The position numbers and the translations under genes are program-made. From Ferrimonas futtsuensis DSM 18154 (lineage in GTDB: Bacteria > Pseudomonadota > Gammaproteobacteria > Enterobacterales > Shewanellaceae): 64,000 nucleotides of DNA. The notes under the pieces were generated by a model. The model was not told the origin of the DNA. It saw only the letters and a program-made list of their open reading frames with translations, and searched no databases. Positions within the stretch are counted from its first letter, which is position 1, and the number at the start of each line of letters is the position of its first letter. The stretch spans positions 1-64,000 of the forward strand of contig NZ_AUGL01000011.1 of the NCBI RefSeq assembly GCF_000422645.1, written 5' to 3'. This document shows, in pieces, positions 43,271 through 52,179 of this stretch.

Positions 43271-45295
43271 TCAAGGTGTCAGCGACTGCTGCACATTGGG
43301 CGGGGCGATCTCATAGCGGCTGAAGGTCATGGAGTATTGGCCTTCGCCTCCGGTCATCGCTTTGAGCCGGGTGGCGTAATCATCCAGCGCCGCCAGGGGC
43401 GCCTCTACGTTGATGTCCACCTGGGCGTTGTCCAGGGCTTCGGTGCCGCACACCATGGCCCTCAGGGCGCTGAGGTCCCCGGTGATGTCACCCATTTTTT
43501 CCTGGGGAACCTGTACATGCATGTCCACCAGGGGTTCGAGGATCACCGGCCCCGCCTTGGAGACCGCTTCGAGGAAGGCCTTCTTGCCGGCGGCGATAAA
43601 GGCGATCTCCTTGGAGTCCACCGAGTGGTGTTTGCCGTCCAGCACGACCACCTTGATGTCCTGCATGGGGTAACCCGCCAGGAAGCCCTGACTCATCGCC
43701 TCACGCACTCCCTTCTCTACGGCCGGGATGAACTGGCCCGGAATGGCGCCGCCCACCACCTGGCTTTCGAAGTGGAAGCCGGCACCACGCTCCATGGGCT
43801 CGACGCGCAGGGACACCTCACCGAACTGGCCGGCACCACCGGTCTGTTTCTTGTGTCTGTGCATCCCCTCTGCATCTGTGGTGATGGTTTCCCGGTAGGC
43901 CACAGAGGGCTTGGCGGTATCCATATCCACATTGAACACCTCATTGGCCTTCTCCAGGGCGATCTGTACGTGGAGATCGCCCAGGCCCTGCAGGACCGTC
44001 TCGTTCTGGTTCTCCTGATGATCGATGTGCAGGCTGGGGTCTTCCGCCACCAGCTTGTGCAGCACTTCGGCGAGCTTCTGCTCATCCCCGCGCTTCTTGG
44101 GTTTCACTGCCAGTCCAAAGATGGGCTGAGGCAGATCCAGCTTGGGCATGTGGTAGAGGTCTTCGTCGTGGCTGTCGTGGAGAATGGCGTCCACCTCCAG
44201 GCCGTCCACCTTGGCCAGGGCCAGGATGTCGCCGGGGACCGCTTCCTCCACTTCGAGTTGCTTGGCACCCTGCAGTTTAAACAGATGGTTTACCTTGAAC
44301 GGTTTGCGACCATCGCCGATGAGCAGGCGCATACCGGGCTTCAGGGTGCCCTGATGCAGGCGCAGAACGCCCATGCGGCCGACGAAGGGGTCGATGCCTA
44401 CCCGGAACACATGGGCCAACACATGATCCTTGGCATCCTGGGTGATGGTGACCGGTTGCTCCTCGTCGCCCCAGCCCTTGAGGAAGGCCGGTGGTGTGGC
44501 TTCCTTAGGGTTGGGCATCACTTCACACAGCACCTTGAGCAGGGCGGACAGGCCGATGTCCTTCTCCGCACTGGTGAAGCAGATGGGCACCAGGTGACCT
44601 TGCCGAAGGGCGGTTTCCAGTGGTTCGTGGAGCTGATCGGGGTTGACCGATTCCCCCTGCTCCAGATAGAGCTCCATCAGGGCCTCGTCCTCCTCCAGCA
44701 CCGTGTCCACCAGTTCGTCGTGGACTGATGCGGCGTCGTTGAACAGAGTTGGGGTGTCCTGAGGATCGAAATAGCAATCCACCACGCCGTTGCCGTCGGC
44801 GTTGGGGAGGTTGATGGGCAGGCAGCCATGACCAAAACGGGTCTGGATCTGGTCTACCAGGGATTCAAGCTTGTCCAGATGATCATCGATGTGGTTGATC
44901 ACTATGATGATCGCCTTGCCCTGATGGCGGGCGGCTTCGAAGGCGCGTTGGGTAACCGCTTCGATGCCACGCTCGGCGTGAACCACCAGCATCACCGACT
45001 CTACCGCGGGCAGCGGCAGCAGGGCACGGCCAAAGAAGTCGGCCAGTCCGGGGGTGTCGATAAGGTGGATGTGGTGTTTCTGATAGTCCAGGGAGAGGAA
45101 GGAGGGTTCCAGGCTGTGGTGATGGGCTTGTTCTTGGGCAGTGAAATCGGCGTGATTTGTGCCCTTGTCGACCCTGCCACGATCATCGATGGCATGAGCT
45201 CGGAACAATAGGGCCTCAATCAACGAGGATTTACCACTTCCGGTATGGCCCATCAGGGCCAGGTTCCTTATCTGCGCGGTGCGATACTCAGGCAT
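43271..45295 (-). CDS. EF-G-like translational GTPase (FusA2 type)
   Basis: A 674-aa paralogue of elongation factor G. G1 is GHTGSGKS (16-23), G3 DTPG (80-83), and G4 reads NHID (134-137) instead of NKxD. Domain II and the EF-G domain IV/V layout follow, with KKQTGGAGQFGEV near residue 475. It lacks the exact tuf/fus operon context, so it is the accessory EF-G2 form, whose role is unclear (ribosome recycling or stress). ATG 45295 has AAGGAGG upstream. An open frame runs 119 codons further but is low-complexity and has no conserved features. Confidence 0.9.
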   Translation of the reverse strand: MPEYRTAQIRNLALMGHTGSGKSSLIEALLFRAHAIDDRGRVDKGTNHADFTAQEQAHHHSLEPSFLSLDYQKHHIHLIDTPGLADFFGRALLPLPAVESVMLVVHAERGIEAVTQRAFEAARHQGKAIIIVINHIDDHLDKLESLVDQIQTRFGHGCLPINLPNADGNGVVDCYFDPQDTPTLFNDAASVHDELVDTVLEEDEALMELYLEQGESVNPDQLHEPLETALRQGHLVPICFTSAEKDIGLSALLKVLCEVMPNPKEATPPAFLKGWGDEEQPVTITQDAKDHVLAHVFRVGIDPFVGRMGVLRLHQGTLKPGMRLLIGDGRKPFKVNHLFKLQGAKQLEVEEAVPGDILALAKVDGLEVDAILHDSHDEDLYHMPKLDLPQPIFGLAVKPKKRGDEQKLAEVLHKLVAEDPSLHIDHQENQNETVLQGLGDLHVQIALEKANEVFNVDMDTAKPSVAYRETITTDAEGMHRHKKQTGGAGQFGEVSLRVEPMERGAGFHFESQVVGGAIPGQFIPAVEKGVREAMSQGFLAGYPMQDIKVVVLDGKHHSVDSKEIAFIAAGKKAFLEAVSKAGPVILEPLVDMHVQVPQEKMGDITGDLSALRAMVCGTEALDNAQVDINVEAPLAALDDYATRLKAMTGGEGQYSMTFSRYEIAPPNVQQSLTP

Positions 45296-45739
45296 AGTCG
45301 CCTCCTTTATCTTTGTTGAATCCGGCAGTCCCTTCCGAGTATAGGTAGCAAATAGGTGGTAATTATTGACCAAGGTCACGGTTTTTGCGGTCGACAATTG
45401 TTCGGAATAACCCGTCTGAGTTTTGCAATCACCAAGGATTAACCTGTTGCGATTCTGTAACCACGAGGAGGATCCTTCTGGGATTTCGGGTTGAAACGCC
45501 CGCTCTCCAGCAGGCGTCTCCCCACCCGGTGACTCCTGCGGAAGCGGCAAAAATGAAGTGGGTTCTCCCAACATCCAGGGGGCTGGGTCTAAGCCCTGTG
45601 TCGTGGCGGGGAGCCGCCAAGAGTTGTTGGTCTCTGTGCCTGTCCGTTCCATACCGGAGCTTCTGTTTTGTCATCGGCGCTACTATCGTCAGGCTGGCTT
45701 GTGTAGAGTGGCCATCATCAGCCATAGCGGAGCACCGAA
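45296..45739. other. 444-base intergenic region with short hairpins
   Basis: Between two divergent genes. It is GC-rich with several short inverted repeats, for example CGGG-N8-CCCG near 45488, GGGCT-N7-AGCCC near 45588 and GGCGG-N4-CCGCC near 45618. Frames are open on both strands but give compositionally odd peptides without recognisable domains. It may hold an untranslated RNA or a repeat family; I see no gene I can support. Confidence 0.4.
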
Positions 45740-46414
45740 TTGAACTACGACTGGATCCTGTTTGACGCCGACGACACCCTGTTCCATTTCGACGACTTTG
45801 CCGGGTTGTCCCGCCTGTTTGCCGAGCGAGGCCAGCCCTTCGCGAAGGAGGAGTATCTGGCCTATCAGCAGCGCAACCGTCCCCTGTGGGTGGCCTATCA
45901 GAATGGGGAGATTGGCGCCCGGGAAGTGCAGCAGGTCCGCTTCGAACCCTGGCAGGCACGGCTGGCCATGAGCGCCGCCGAGATCAATGCCGCCTTCCTT
46001 GGGGCCATGGCGGAGGTGTGTCGCCCCCTGCCTGGCGCGAGAGAACTGCTGATGGCCCTGGAGAGCCGCGCCAAGCTGGGAATCATCACCAATGGCTTTA
46101 CTGATCTTCAGCAGGTGAGGCTGGAAAGAAATGGCCTGGAGGGGCTGTTTTCCCTGGTGGTGATCTCCGAGGAGGTGGGAGCCGCCAAGCCGGATCCGAG
46201 AATCTTCGATCATGCCAAAGCCCGGATGGCCCACCCGGATGCCGATCGGGTGCTGATGGTGGGGGATAACCCTCACTCCGACATCCTCGGTGGCAACCGC
46301 GCCGGTTTCCATACCTGCTGGCTCAATCATCACGACGATGCCTGTCCTGAGGGGATCACCCCCCACTACCAGGTGCGCCACCTGAGAGAGCTGCAGGCAC
46401 TGCTGCTGGCCTGA
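45740..46414 (+). CDS. yjjG: House-cleaning nucleotidase YjjG
   Basis: A HAD-superfamily nucleoside 5'-monophosphatase that removes non-canonical nucleotides. The 224-aa protein has motif I DADDTLFHF (Asp9/Asp11), motif II ITNG, and motifs III/IV AAKPDPRIF and MVGDNPHSDI. Starts with TTG at 45740 after GGAG; no nearby in-frame ATG exists. The length fits E. coli YjjG (225). It is convergent with the large lipoprotein gene. Confidence 0.93.
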   Translation: MNYDWILFDADDTLFHFDDFAGLSRLFAERGQPFAKEEYLAYQQRNRPLWVAYQNGEIGAREVQQVRFEPWQARLAMSAAEINAAFLGAMAEVCRPLPGARELLMALESRAKLGIITNGFTDLQQVRLERNGLEGLFSLVVISEEVGAAKPDPRIFDHAKARMAHPDADRVLMVGDNPHSDILGGNRAGFHTCWLNHHDDACPEGITPHYQVRHLRELQALLLA

Positions 46415-46421
46415 AAATAGT

Positions 46422-46443
46422 AACGCCCGCAGAGGCGGGCGTT
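46422..46443. terminator. Hairpin between convergent genes
   Basis: AACGCCCGC / GCGGGCGTT perfect 9-bp stem with an AGAG loop. T tracts are short on both sides (TATTTTC on the minus strand), so it is a moderate terminator. Confidence 0.6.
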
Positions 46444-46460
46444 GAAACGTGCAGTTGTGG

Positions 46461-48599
46461 TTAGTTCAGGCCGTCCAGTGTGCCCTGCTGCATGGATCGC
46501 TTGTAGGCTTCCTCGAATTGAGACAGGTCCAAAGGTGCCAGGACCGCCATGCGGGGGGGAATACTCAGGTAAGAGATGTCTTGGTTCGCCTCGTAAGAGT
46601 AGTCGCGATAGACCATGGCCTGTTCAATCACCACCTGGCGCCCATCCTCGAGTTTGCGAATCGAGGTCCACTGCCCTTGAAGCAGCTGGGTTCCCCAGCT
46701 CTGGTTGGTGGATTGACCAAAACCATAACTGTGCTCACCGAGCGCTTCCAGCTTTTGCCAACCCTCTGACCAGTTGGAAGCAGAGAAGTACCATTCTCTG
46801 GTGCGGTCATGGTTGTCATCCAGGTCTTTGGATTTGATGGTATGGGTACGACCGCCGGCTTCCAGCAAGTAGCCGCTGATCGACTCTATGTGAGCCTGGG
46901 TGTGTCCACCCCAGTATTGAGACCAATCGCGCGAGAAGGAGCCCACAACCATGGGCAGCGTCTGAATAAGGCTCTTTTCCAACTCTGCTTGCTCGGGAGT
47001 GAACTGAGCCATCCAGCTCAGGTTACTCTGACGATGGCCCGCCTTAGACGCGATGTGCATGACGCTGTAGAGGCCAGAGTTCTCTGCCACCGGCGTGTAG
47101 GTCATCTCCCAGCCGGAGTCCAGGTTAAGCTTCAATGATCCGTTCTCGAACTCCCACTGGCCGATGCTCTTCCCCTGGCTGTCCAGGAGTTGGCTGTTGG
47201 CTGAAAGAGCCACAACGCGAGTGACCACCTGCTCCACCAACCCACTGGGGTCGGAGGTGAGCATGGGAACGTCGTCCGGTATGGACAGGGCCCAGGCGCC
47301 GCTGGGGGATGAGGTCCATAGGCTGGGCTGTTCAGGCAGGGTCTGCCAGATCATAAAGCTCTGCTCGCTGTCGACGTAGCTGGGCAGTTCGCCCTCCCAG
47401 GGGACACTTTCAGTGTCCAGCTCCAGGGTGACTTTACGGCCTCGAAGGACCGCCACTTCATCACTGCCTGTCAGCCTGGAGATCCTCAGCGGCTCCTGGG
47501 TGATTTTGGTGGTCAGTGAATAGCTCGCCTGTCCTTCGGGCAGGGCGTCGGCGACGGCTTGGCCCCAACGTTCAACCACCTGTTCGTAGTTGAGGCGGGA
47601 AAAGAGTGTCTCAGGCTCTTGGGCCACTGCGATCTCCAGCGTGCCTTTTTCATCAAGTCGCCATGTACCACTGACATCTTCTTCGATAAAACGAGGAGTG
47701 CCACCGTTGTAGTTGAGCATTGCCTTGCCATCTTCAGACAGCTGGGCGACATAGCCCATATTGGCTACCCAGCCTTCGGCCGGCGTAAAGGAGAACAGGG
47801 AGGTGCCCACCAGAGAATCGTTGGTAAAACTTGCTTGAATGCCATCGTCATCCAGCAGGGTCCAGCGTGCGGTTTCCCGGGCTTTTTTGAACTCCGGGTC
47901 GATATTGCCCGCGTTGCCCATCCAGCCCAGGTTCACCAGGCTTCGTTCTATCTGCGAGTTGAGTGATTGGGGTGCGGCGCTGAACAGGGACAGGGTGGTG
48001 CCCTCTGCCGGCGTAAAGTCCGGGTTTTCCGCCAGGGTTCTGATGGTGGCCGCCAGGTCCCAGACTCGTTGACTGGACAGGTGTGCTTCCGCGCGAGTCA
48101 GTGCTGCATCACTGTCCAAGTCCGTTGCGCTGTTCTTGGCCCACAAAAGGGTGGCGGTGCCCAGGTGGCTCAGTTGACTGCGATGGGATTCATCGGTGCT
48201 GAGCACCAGATCCTCGCCAGCCTGATTCTTGATGGTACCGAATGAGCCCAAAATGGCGGCCAACTCAATGTGAGACTGACTGCCCTGGCCTTTGGCGGTG
48301 AGCTGGACCATGTCGCTGTCCGCCAGGGTTCCGGCGTCATATTCCATGGCCAGGCTGAAGTGGCCGCTATCATCGGTGTTGGCGGTAAAGCTGTCATCGC
48401 CTAAGGTGGCGGTCACCAGGGCGTTGGCCAGGGGAGTGCCCAGGGTTTCGCCCTCGATGGTGAAGTGCTCTTTGACTGTGGCAGGTGGTTCGGGCGTGGG
48501 GGGCGTCGGAGGTGTGGGCTCACTGCCGCCCCCGCCGCCACCACATGCGATGAGACCAAATAGAGAGAAGGCGACCAGGCTGGATGTCTTGAAGCGCAT
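46461..48599 (-). CDS. Large lipoprotein, unknown
   Basis: A 712-aa protein with a lipoprotein signal (MRFKTSSLVAFSLFGLIAC, Cys19), a GGGGGG linker and a Pro/Thr stretch (PTPPTPPTPEPP), then a carboxypeptidase-regulatory-like beta domain (GTPLANALVTATLGDDSF, residues about 57-110). The remaining 600 residues are not recognised; they are Ser/Trp-rich with repeated WxL-type strands. ATG 48599 gives the signal peptide; the frame is open 32 codons further. Likely outer-membrane or surface exposed. No partner gene nearby. Confidence 0.78.
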   Translation of the reverse strand: MRFKTSSLVAFSLFGLIACGGGGGGSEPTPPTPPTPEPPATVKEHFTIEGETLGTPLANALVTATLGDDSFTANTDDSGHFSLAMEYDAGTLADSDMVQLTAKGQGSQSHIELAAILGSFGTIKNQAGEDLVLSTDESHRSQLSHLGTATLLWAKNSATDLDSDAALTRAEAHLSSQRVWDLAATIRTLAENPDFTPAEGTTLSLFSAAPQSLNSQIERSLVNLGWMGNAGNIDPEFKKARETARWTLLDDDGIQASFTNDSLVGTSLFSFTPAEGWVANMGYVAQLSEDGKAMLNYNGGTPRFIEEDVSGTWRLDEKGTLEIAVAQEPETLFSRLNYEQVVERWGQAVADALPEGQASYSLTTKITQEPLRISRLTGSDEVAVLRGRKVTLELDTESVPWEGELPSYVDSEQSFMIWQTLPEQPSLWTSSPSGAWALSIPDDVPMLTSDPSGLVEQVVTRVVALSANSQLLDSQGKSIGQWEFENGSLKLNLDSGWEMTYTPVAENSGLYSVMHIASKAGHRQSNLSWMAQFTPEQAELEKSLIQTLPMVVGSFSRDWSQYWGGHTQAHIESISGYLLEAGGRTHTIKSKDLDDNHDRTREWYFSASNWSEGWQKLEALGEHSYGFGQSTNQSWGTQLLQGQWTSIRKLEDGRQVVIEQAMVYRDYSYEANQDISYLSIPPRMAVLAPLDLSQFEEAYKRSMQQGTLDGLN

Positions 48600-48798
48600 C
48601 CTTTTGCTCCTTGCTGAAGATTGTCCGTAATCTTCCGGTGTGTTTGAGGCTGACCTTAACCTTCCGACATTGCTCTGAGTCAGTGCCGGATACAACGGGG
48701 CGACAGACGATGGGTCAGATTCTGGTTGGTCAAATTATCAGCAAGCCCATATACCGTCAACGATACAACGTTGAAATTACGAAAGAATGCTCTTCAGA

Positions 48799-49263
48799 TC
48801 ACAGGGCGCCTGCAAACCCCTGCTGGCGCCAGGCTTCGTAGCTGACGACGGCCACGGCGTTGGAGAGATTCAGGCTGCGGCTGGTGCCCTGCATGGGGAT
48901 GCGGATCCGCTGGGACTCGGGGATGGCATTGCGCACCGCTTCCGGCAGACCGCGGGTTTCCGGGCCAAACAGCAGCACGTCACCGGGCTGGTACTGGGGC
49001 TCGATGTGGGGGCGGCTGCCCTTGGTGGTCAGGGCGAAGATGCGCCTGCCGGTCATCGCCTTCAGGAAGCTGGGGTAGTCTGCGTGACGGGTGACCCGGG
49101 TGAGATCCCCATAATCCAGGCCAGCCCGGCGCAGCTTCTTCTCCTCCAGATCGAACCCCAGGGGTTCAATCAGGTGCAGGTGGCAGCCATTGTTGGCACA
49201 GAGGCGGATGATGTTGCCGGTATTGGGGGCGATCTCCGGTTCATACAGGGCGATCTCAAACAT
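48799..49263 (-). CDS. trmL: tRNA (cytidine/uridine-34-2'-O)-methyltransferase
   Basis: Methylates the wobble ribose of tRNA-Leu isoacceptors. The 154-aa SPOUT-fold protein starts [20 protein letters not shown] and has the trefoil-knot motifs [10 protein letters not shown] and [18 protein letters not shown]. The matching E. coli protein has 157 residues. ATG 49263 is chosen; a longer frame from 49323 lies in the gap to cpxA. It lies downstream of cpxRA on the same strand, 63 bases away, as in related genomes. Confidence 0.95.
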   Translation of the reverse strand: MFEIALYEPEIAPNTGNIIRLCANNGCHLHLIEPLGFDLEEKKLRRAGLDYGDLTRVTRHADYPSFLKAMTGRRIFALTTKGSRPHIEPQYQPGDVLLFGPETRGLPEAVRNAIPESQRIRIPMQGTSRSLNLSNAVAVVSYEAWRQQGFAGAL

Positions 49264-49326
49264 GGTTTTCACAGGCTGATGGTCAGGGCGGGCCAGTATG
49301 ACAGCGGTCCCAGGGGCCCGCAAGTC

Positions 49327-50751
49327 TCACTCTGTGGGCAGGGTCAGGGTGACACAGAGGCCACCGAGTGGACCAATCTCTGCCTTGATCAGGCCCTGGT
49401 GGGCGGTAACCGCCCCCTGAACGATGGCCAGGCCCAGCCCCCAGCCGCCGCTCTGGCGATCCCTGGCCTTGGAGACCCGGTGGAAGGGCTTGAAGATGTC
49501 ATCCAGTTGGTCGTCGGGCACGCCGGGGCCATCATCTTCGACCCGCAGGCAGACATTCTCTCCCCAGCGCCAGGCGCTCAGCCTGACCCGTTCATTGCCG
49601 TAGCGGATGGCATTGCGCAGCAGATTCTCTACCGCGCGCTGCAGCAGGGTGTCACTGCCGTTGAGCGTCAGCCCCTCAGGCAGGTCCACCTCGAGGCATT
49701 TGCCTGCCTGCTCCGCTTCGAAGGCGGCGCCATCCACCACCCGTTCCAGGGTCTTTTCCAGGTTCAGCCATTTCTTGGTGTCGGTGACCTGGCTGTTGAG
49801 CCGGGAGAGTTGCAGCAACTCCTGGATCATCCCCTCCATCTGCGACGCCTGCTGCTCCAGTCGGGTCAGCTCATTACTCTCTTGACCCTTGCGCTTGGCC
49901 AGCGCCAACGCCAACTGGATCCGGGTCAGCGGGGTGCGCAGTTCATGGGAGATGTCGGAGATCAGTCGCTGTTGCTCGCGCACCAGGGTACTCACCGAGT
50001 GCGCCATGGTGTCGAAGCTGCGGGCCAACTGGCCAACTTCATCTCGTCGGGAGAGGATCTTAGGCTCCACCCGGGCGTCCAGATCGCCCTGTCCCAGCTG
50101 CAGTGCGGTCAGCCGCAAGGCGTTGAGTGGTCTGCCGAAGTGCCAGGCCACCAAGCCAAAGATCACCCCGGACACCAGAGCCACCATCAGTACGAACACG
50201 AAGGGGTTCTCCTGCAGGTAGATGATCCAGCTGCGCGGATGGGAGGCTTTCATCTCCACCAGCAGCAGGGTGGGTTGCCCGGCCAGGGTCAGCGGCTCCG
50301 GGCCAAAGATCACCGAGCGAACACTGTAGAACGCCATGGGGGAGAGGGTGTCGTTTTCCAGCAGGAAACGCCGTGCCGCCCTCGGCAGGCGCTTGGCTTC
50401 GTGGCCCAATGGGCGGCCATCCAGGGTCAGCAGGTGGAAGCGGAAGCGTTCGTCGCGCAGGGGACCAGCCCCGGGCCCGGGTGGCCGACGCTCTCGCCCC
50501 TCCTTGGGGTGGATGCGGTGGCGCATCATGTCGGCAAAGCGGTTCAGGTCTCTAATGGGCAGGGCTTCAATGCGGCGGGCCGACTTGAGTAGAAACTCCT
50601 GCTGCCAGGTTTTTAGGGGCTGCAGCTCCTGGGGTTGCAGAATTTTGGGCAGCAGGATCACCGATCCAACGATCAGGCTGGTGGTGATCCAGAATGCCAG
50701 TAGCAGCTTAAGGAAGAGTCGGTTGGGAAGGGCGACCTCTACTCGAGCCAT
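49327..50751 (-). CDS. cpxA: Envelope-stress sensor kinase CpxA
   Basis: Inner-membrane histidine kinase for envelope stress. The 474-aa protein has a first membrane segment at 12-34, a periplasmic loop of about 140 residues, a second segment at about 178-200, a HAMP domain, the phospho-acceptor SHELRTPLTR and the ATPase motifs NLLRNAIRY, DDGPGVP and GGWGLGLAI. Its start overlaps the end of cpxR by 13 bases. Identification rests on the kinase layout together with adjoining cpxR, the CpxR box, cpxP and fieF. Confidence 0.93.
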   Translation of the reverse strand: MARVEVALPNRLFLKLLLAFWITTSLIVGSVILLPKILQPQELQPLKTWQQEFLLKSARRIEALPIRDLNRFADMMRHRIHPKEGRERRPPGPGAGPLRDERFRFHLLTLDGRPLGHEAKRLPRAARRFLLENDTLSPMAFYSVRSVIFGPEPLTLAGQPTLLLVEMKASHPRSWIIYLQENPFVFVLMVALVSGVIFGLVAWHFGRPLNALRLTALQLGQGDLDARVEPKILSRRDEVGQLARSFDTMAHSVSTLVREQQRLISDISHELRTPLTRIQLALALAKRKGQESNELTRLEQQASQMEGMIQELLQLSRLNSQVTDTKKWLNLEKTLERVVDGAAFEAEQAGKCLEVDLPEGLTLNGSDTLLQRAVENLLRNAIRYGNERVRLSAWRWGENVCLRVEDDGPGVPDDQLDDIFKPFHRVSKARDRQSGGWGLGLAIVQGAVTAHQGLIKAEIGPLGGLCVTLTLPTE

Positions 50752-51413
50752 ATATAGCCTTTGCCCCTGACGGTCTTGATGCGGGGACGGCCATCCTGGC
50801 GCTCGGGCAGCTTACGCCTCAAATTGGACAGGTGCATGTCCAGGCTGCGGTCGAAGGGCATCAGTTTCTTGCCCAGCACGCTGACACTGAGATCCTCCTT
50901 GGCCACCACTTCGCCGGTATGGTTGAGCAGGGCCTGAAGCAGGGAGAACTCGGTGGAGGTCAGGGGAAGCAGCTCTTCACGGTACCACACCTCCTGACGG
51001 CCGGGGCTGACCACCAGATCGTTGTCGGTAATGTGGTCGGAAGGATCCCACTCCTGGGTGCGGCGCAGGATGGCACGGATGCGGGCCACCAGCTCCCGAT
51101 CATTAAAGGGCTTGGGCAGGTAGTCGTCGGCGCCGATCTCCAGCCCCACAACCCGATCGATGTCGTCACCGCGGGCGGTCAGCATCAGCACCGGCATGCG
51201 GCTGTGTTTCCTCAGCTCCTTCAGGATTTCGAAGCCATTCATCTCTGGCAGCATGACGTCCAGCAACAGCAGATCAAAATTGCCGCTCATTGCCAGTTCC
51301 AGTCCCTCCCGGCCGTTTTGGCAGCAGGTGGGTTGATACCCCTCCATCTGCAGCAATTCGGTCAGCAGTTCACACAGATCCAGATCGTCTTCTACAAGAA
51401 GAATCTTGCCCAT
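50739..51413 (-). CDS. cpxR: Response regulator CpxR
   Basis: OmpR-type regulator activated by CpxA. The 224-aa protein has a receiver domain (acidic pair ED at 8-9, phospho-site LLLLDVMLP with Asp52-type residue, switch Thr in MLTARG, Lys in YLPKPF) and a winged-helix DNA-binding domain ending KTVRGKGYIWLE. GGAGGG precedes the ATG. It is divergent from cpxP with a perfect CpxR box between, so the operon is probably autoregulated. Confidence 0.95.
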   Translation of the reverse strand: MGKILLVEDDLDLCELLTELLQMEGYQPTCCQNGREGLELAMSGNFDLLLLDVMLPEMNGFEILKELRKHSRMPVLMLTARGDDIDRVVGLEIGADDYLPKPFNDRELVARIRAILRRTQEWDPSDHITDNDLVVSPGRQEVWYREELLPLTSTEFSLLQALLNHTGEVVAKEDLSVSVLGKKLMPFDRSLDMHLSNLRRKLPERQDGRPRIKTVRGKGYIWLE

Positions 51414-51479
51414 TTTTGCCCTCCAAAAAACCCTTGAAGCCGTAAGCCTAACGCGGCCTGAGAGTCCGTTTGACTCTAC

Positions 51480-51494
51480 TTTACACAGTTTTAC
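51480..51494. promoter_or_regulatory. CpxR box
   Basis: Read on the minus strand, GTAAAACTGTGTAAA matches the CpxR consensus GTAAA-N5-GTAAA exactly. It lies 66 bases before cpxR and 88 before cpxP and can serve both promoters. Confidence 0.9.
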
Positions 51495-51582
51495 TCACGA
51501 CTGCAGTTGCCTGACCTCCGGAGGAATAGACTGAAAGCGTACCAAGACGACCAGACACCCAGATGAACAGAAGGACAGACTC

Positions 51583-52068
51583 ATGAAATTGACTAAGACA
51601 TTGACCCTGGCCGCCGTAGCGGGTCTGGTGCTCTCCATGACCGCTATCTCTTCTGCCTCAGCCAAGAACCATGGCCAGGGCTACCATCAGGAGCAGGGGG
51701 GAGAATTCCACCATGGTCGAGCTGGCGGCAAGCACATGAAGCGGATGCTGCGTGGCCTGGACCTGACCGATGAACAGAAGCAGCAGGTGAAGGATATCCT
51801 GGACAAAGCCAAGGCAGACCGCCCAGAGCGCGACCCCGACACCATCAAGGCGCAGATGGAACGTCACCATCAGCTGATGCTGGCGGCGGAGTTTGACGAG
51901 CAGGCCGCCAGGGAGATGATCGCCGTTCGCCAGGCTAAGATGGCAGAGGTGCAGCTTAAACAGATGAAGGTGAAACATCAGATCATGCAGCTGCTCACCG
52001 CCGAGCAGAAGCAGAAACTGGAGGAGCGTCGCGCCGAGCGCATGAAGCGCTTCGAAGACCGTTTTTAG
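51583..52068 (+). CDS. cpxP: CpxP/Spy-family periplasmic chaperone
   Basis: A periplasmic adaptor that inhibits CpxA and delivers misfolded proteins to proteolysis. The 161-aa protein has a signal peptide (to about residue 27, SSASA), then a helical region with the two family LTxxQ-type motifs: LDLTDEQKQQVKDIL and LLTAEQKQKLEERR. The mature part is rich in His, Lys and Glu. It is divergent from cpxR across the CpxR box and is followed by a strong terminator, which isolates it from fieF. Confidence 0.93.
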   Translation: MKLTKTLTLAAVAGLVLSMTAISSASAKNHGQGYHQEQGGEFHHGRAGGKHMKRMLRGLDLTDEQKQQVKDILDKAKADRPERDPDTIKAQMERHHQLMLAAEFDEQAAREMIAVRQAKMAEVQLKQMKVKHQIMQLLTAEQKQKLEERRAERMKRFEDRF

Positions 52069-52086
52069 TTTTCATTGTTAATCAAC

Positions 52087-52115
52087 AAAAAGGGTGGCAA
52101 TTGCCACCCTTTTTT
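52087..52115 (+). terminator. cpxP terminator
   Basis: AAAGGGTGGCA / TGCCACCCTTT, a long perfect stem with A and T tracts, 18 bases after the stop. Confidence 0.85.
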
Positions 52116-52179
52116 CATTGGGGTCTCCGCGGCAACTGGTACACTTGCCACAGTTCACCCCTCGTTTTATGGACAGACC

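Noticed and set aside
43337-44728. A 463-codon open frame opposite the EF-G-like gene
   Set aside because: Antisense shadow of a strongly coding GTPase gene; no motif.
45385-45765. A 126-codon plus-strand frame in the divergent gap before yjjG
   Set aside because: No ribosome site, odd composition, and it runs into yjjG in another frame. Kept only as an unexplained intergenic region.
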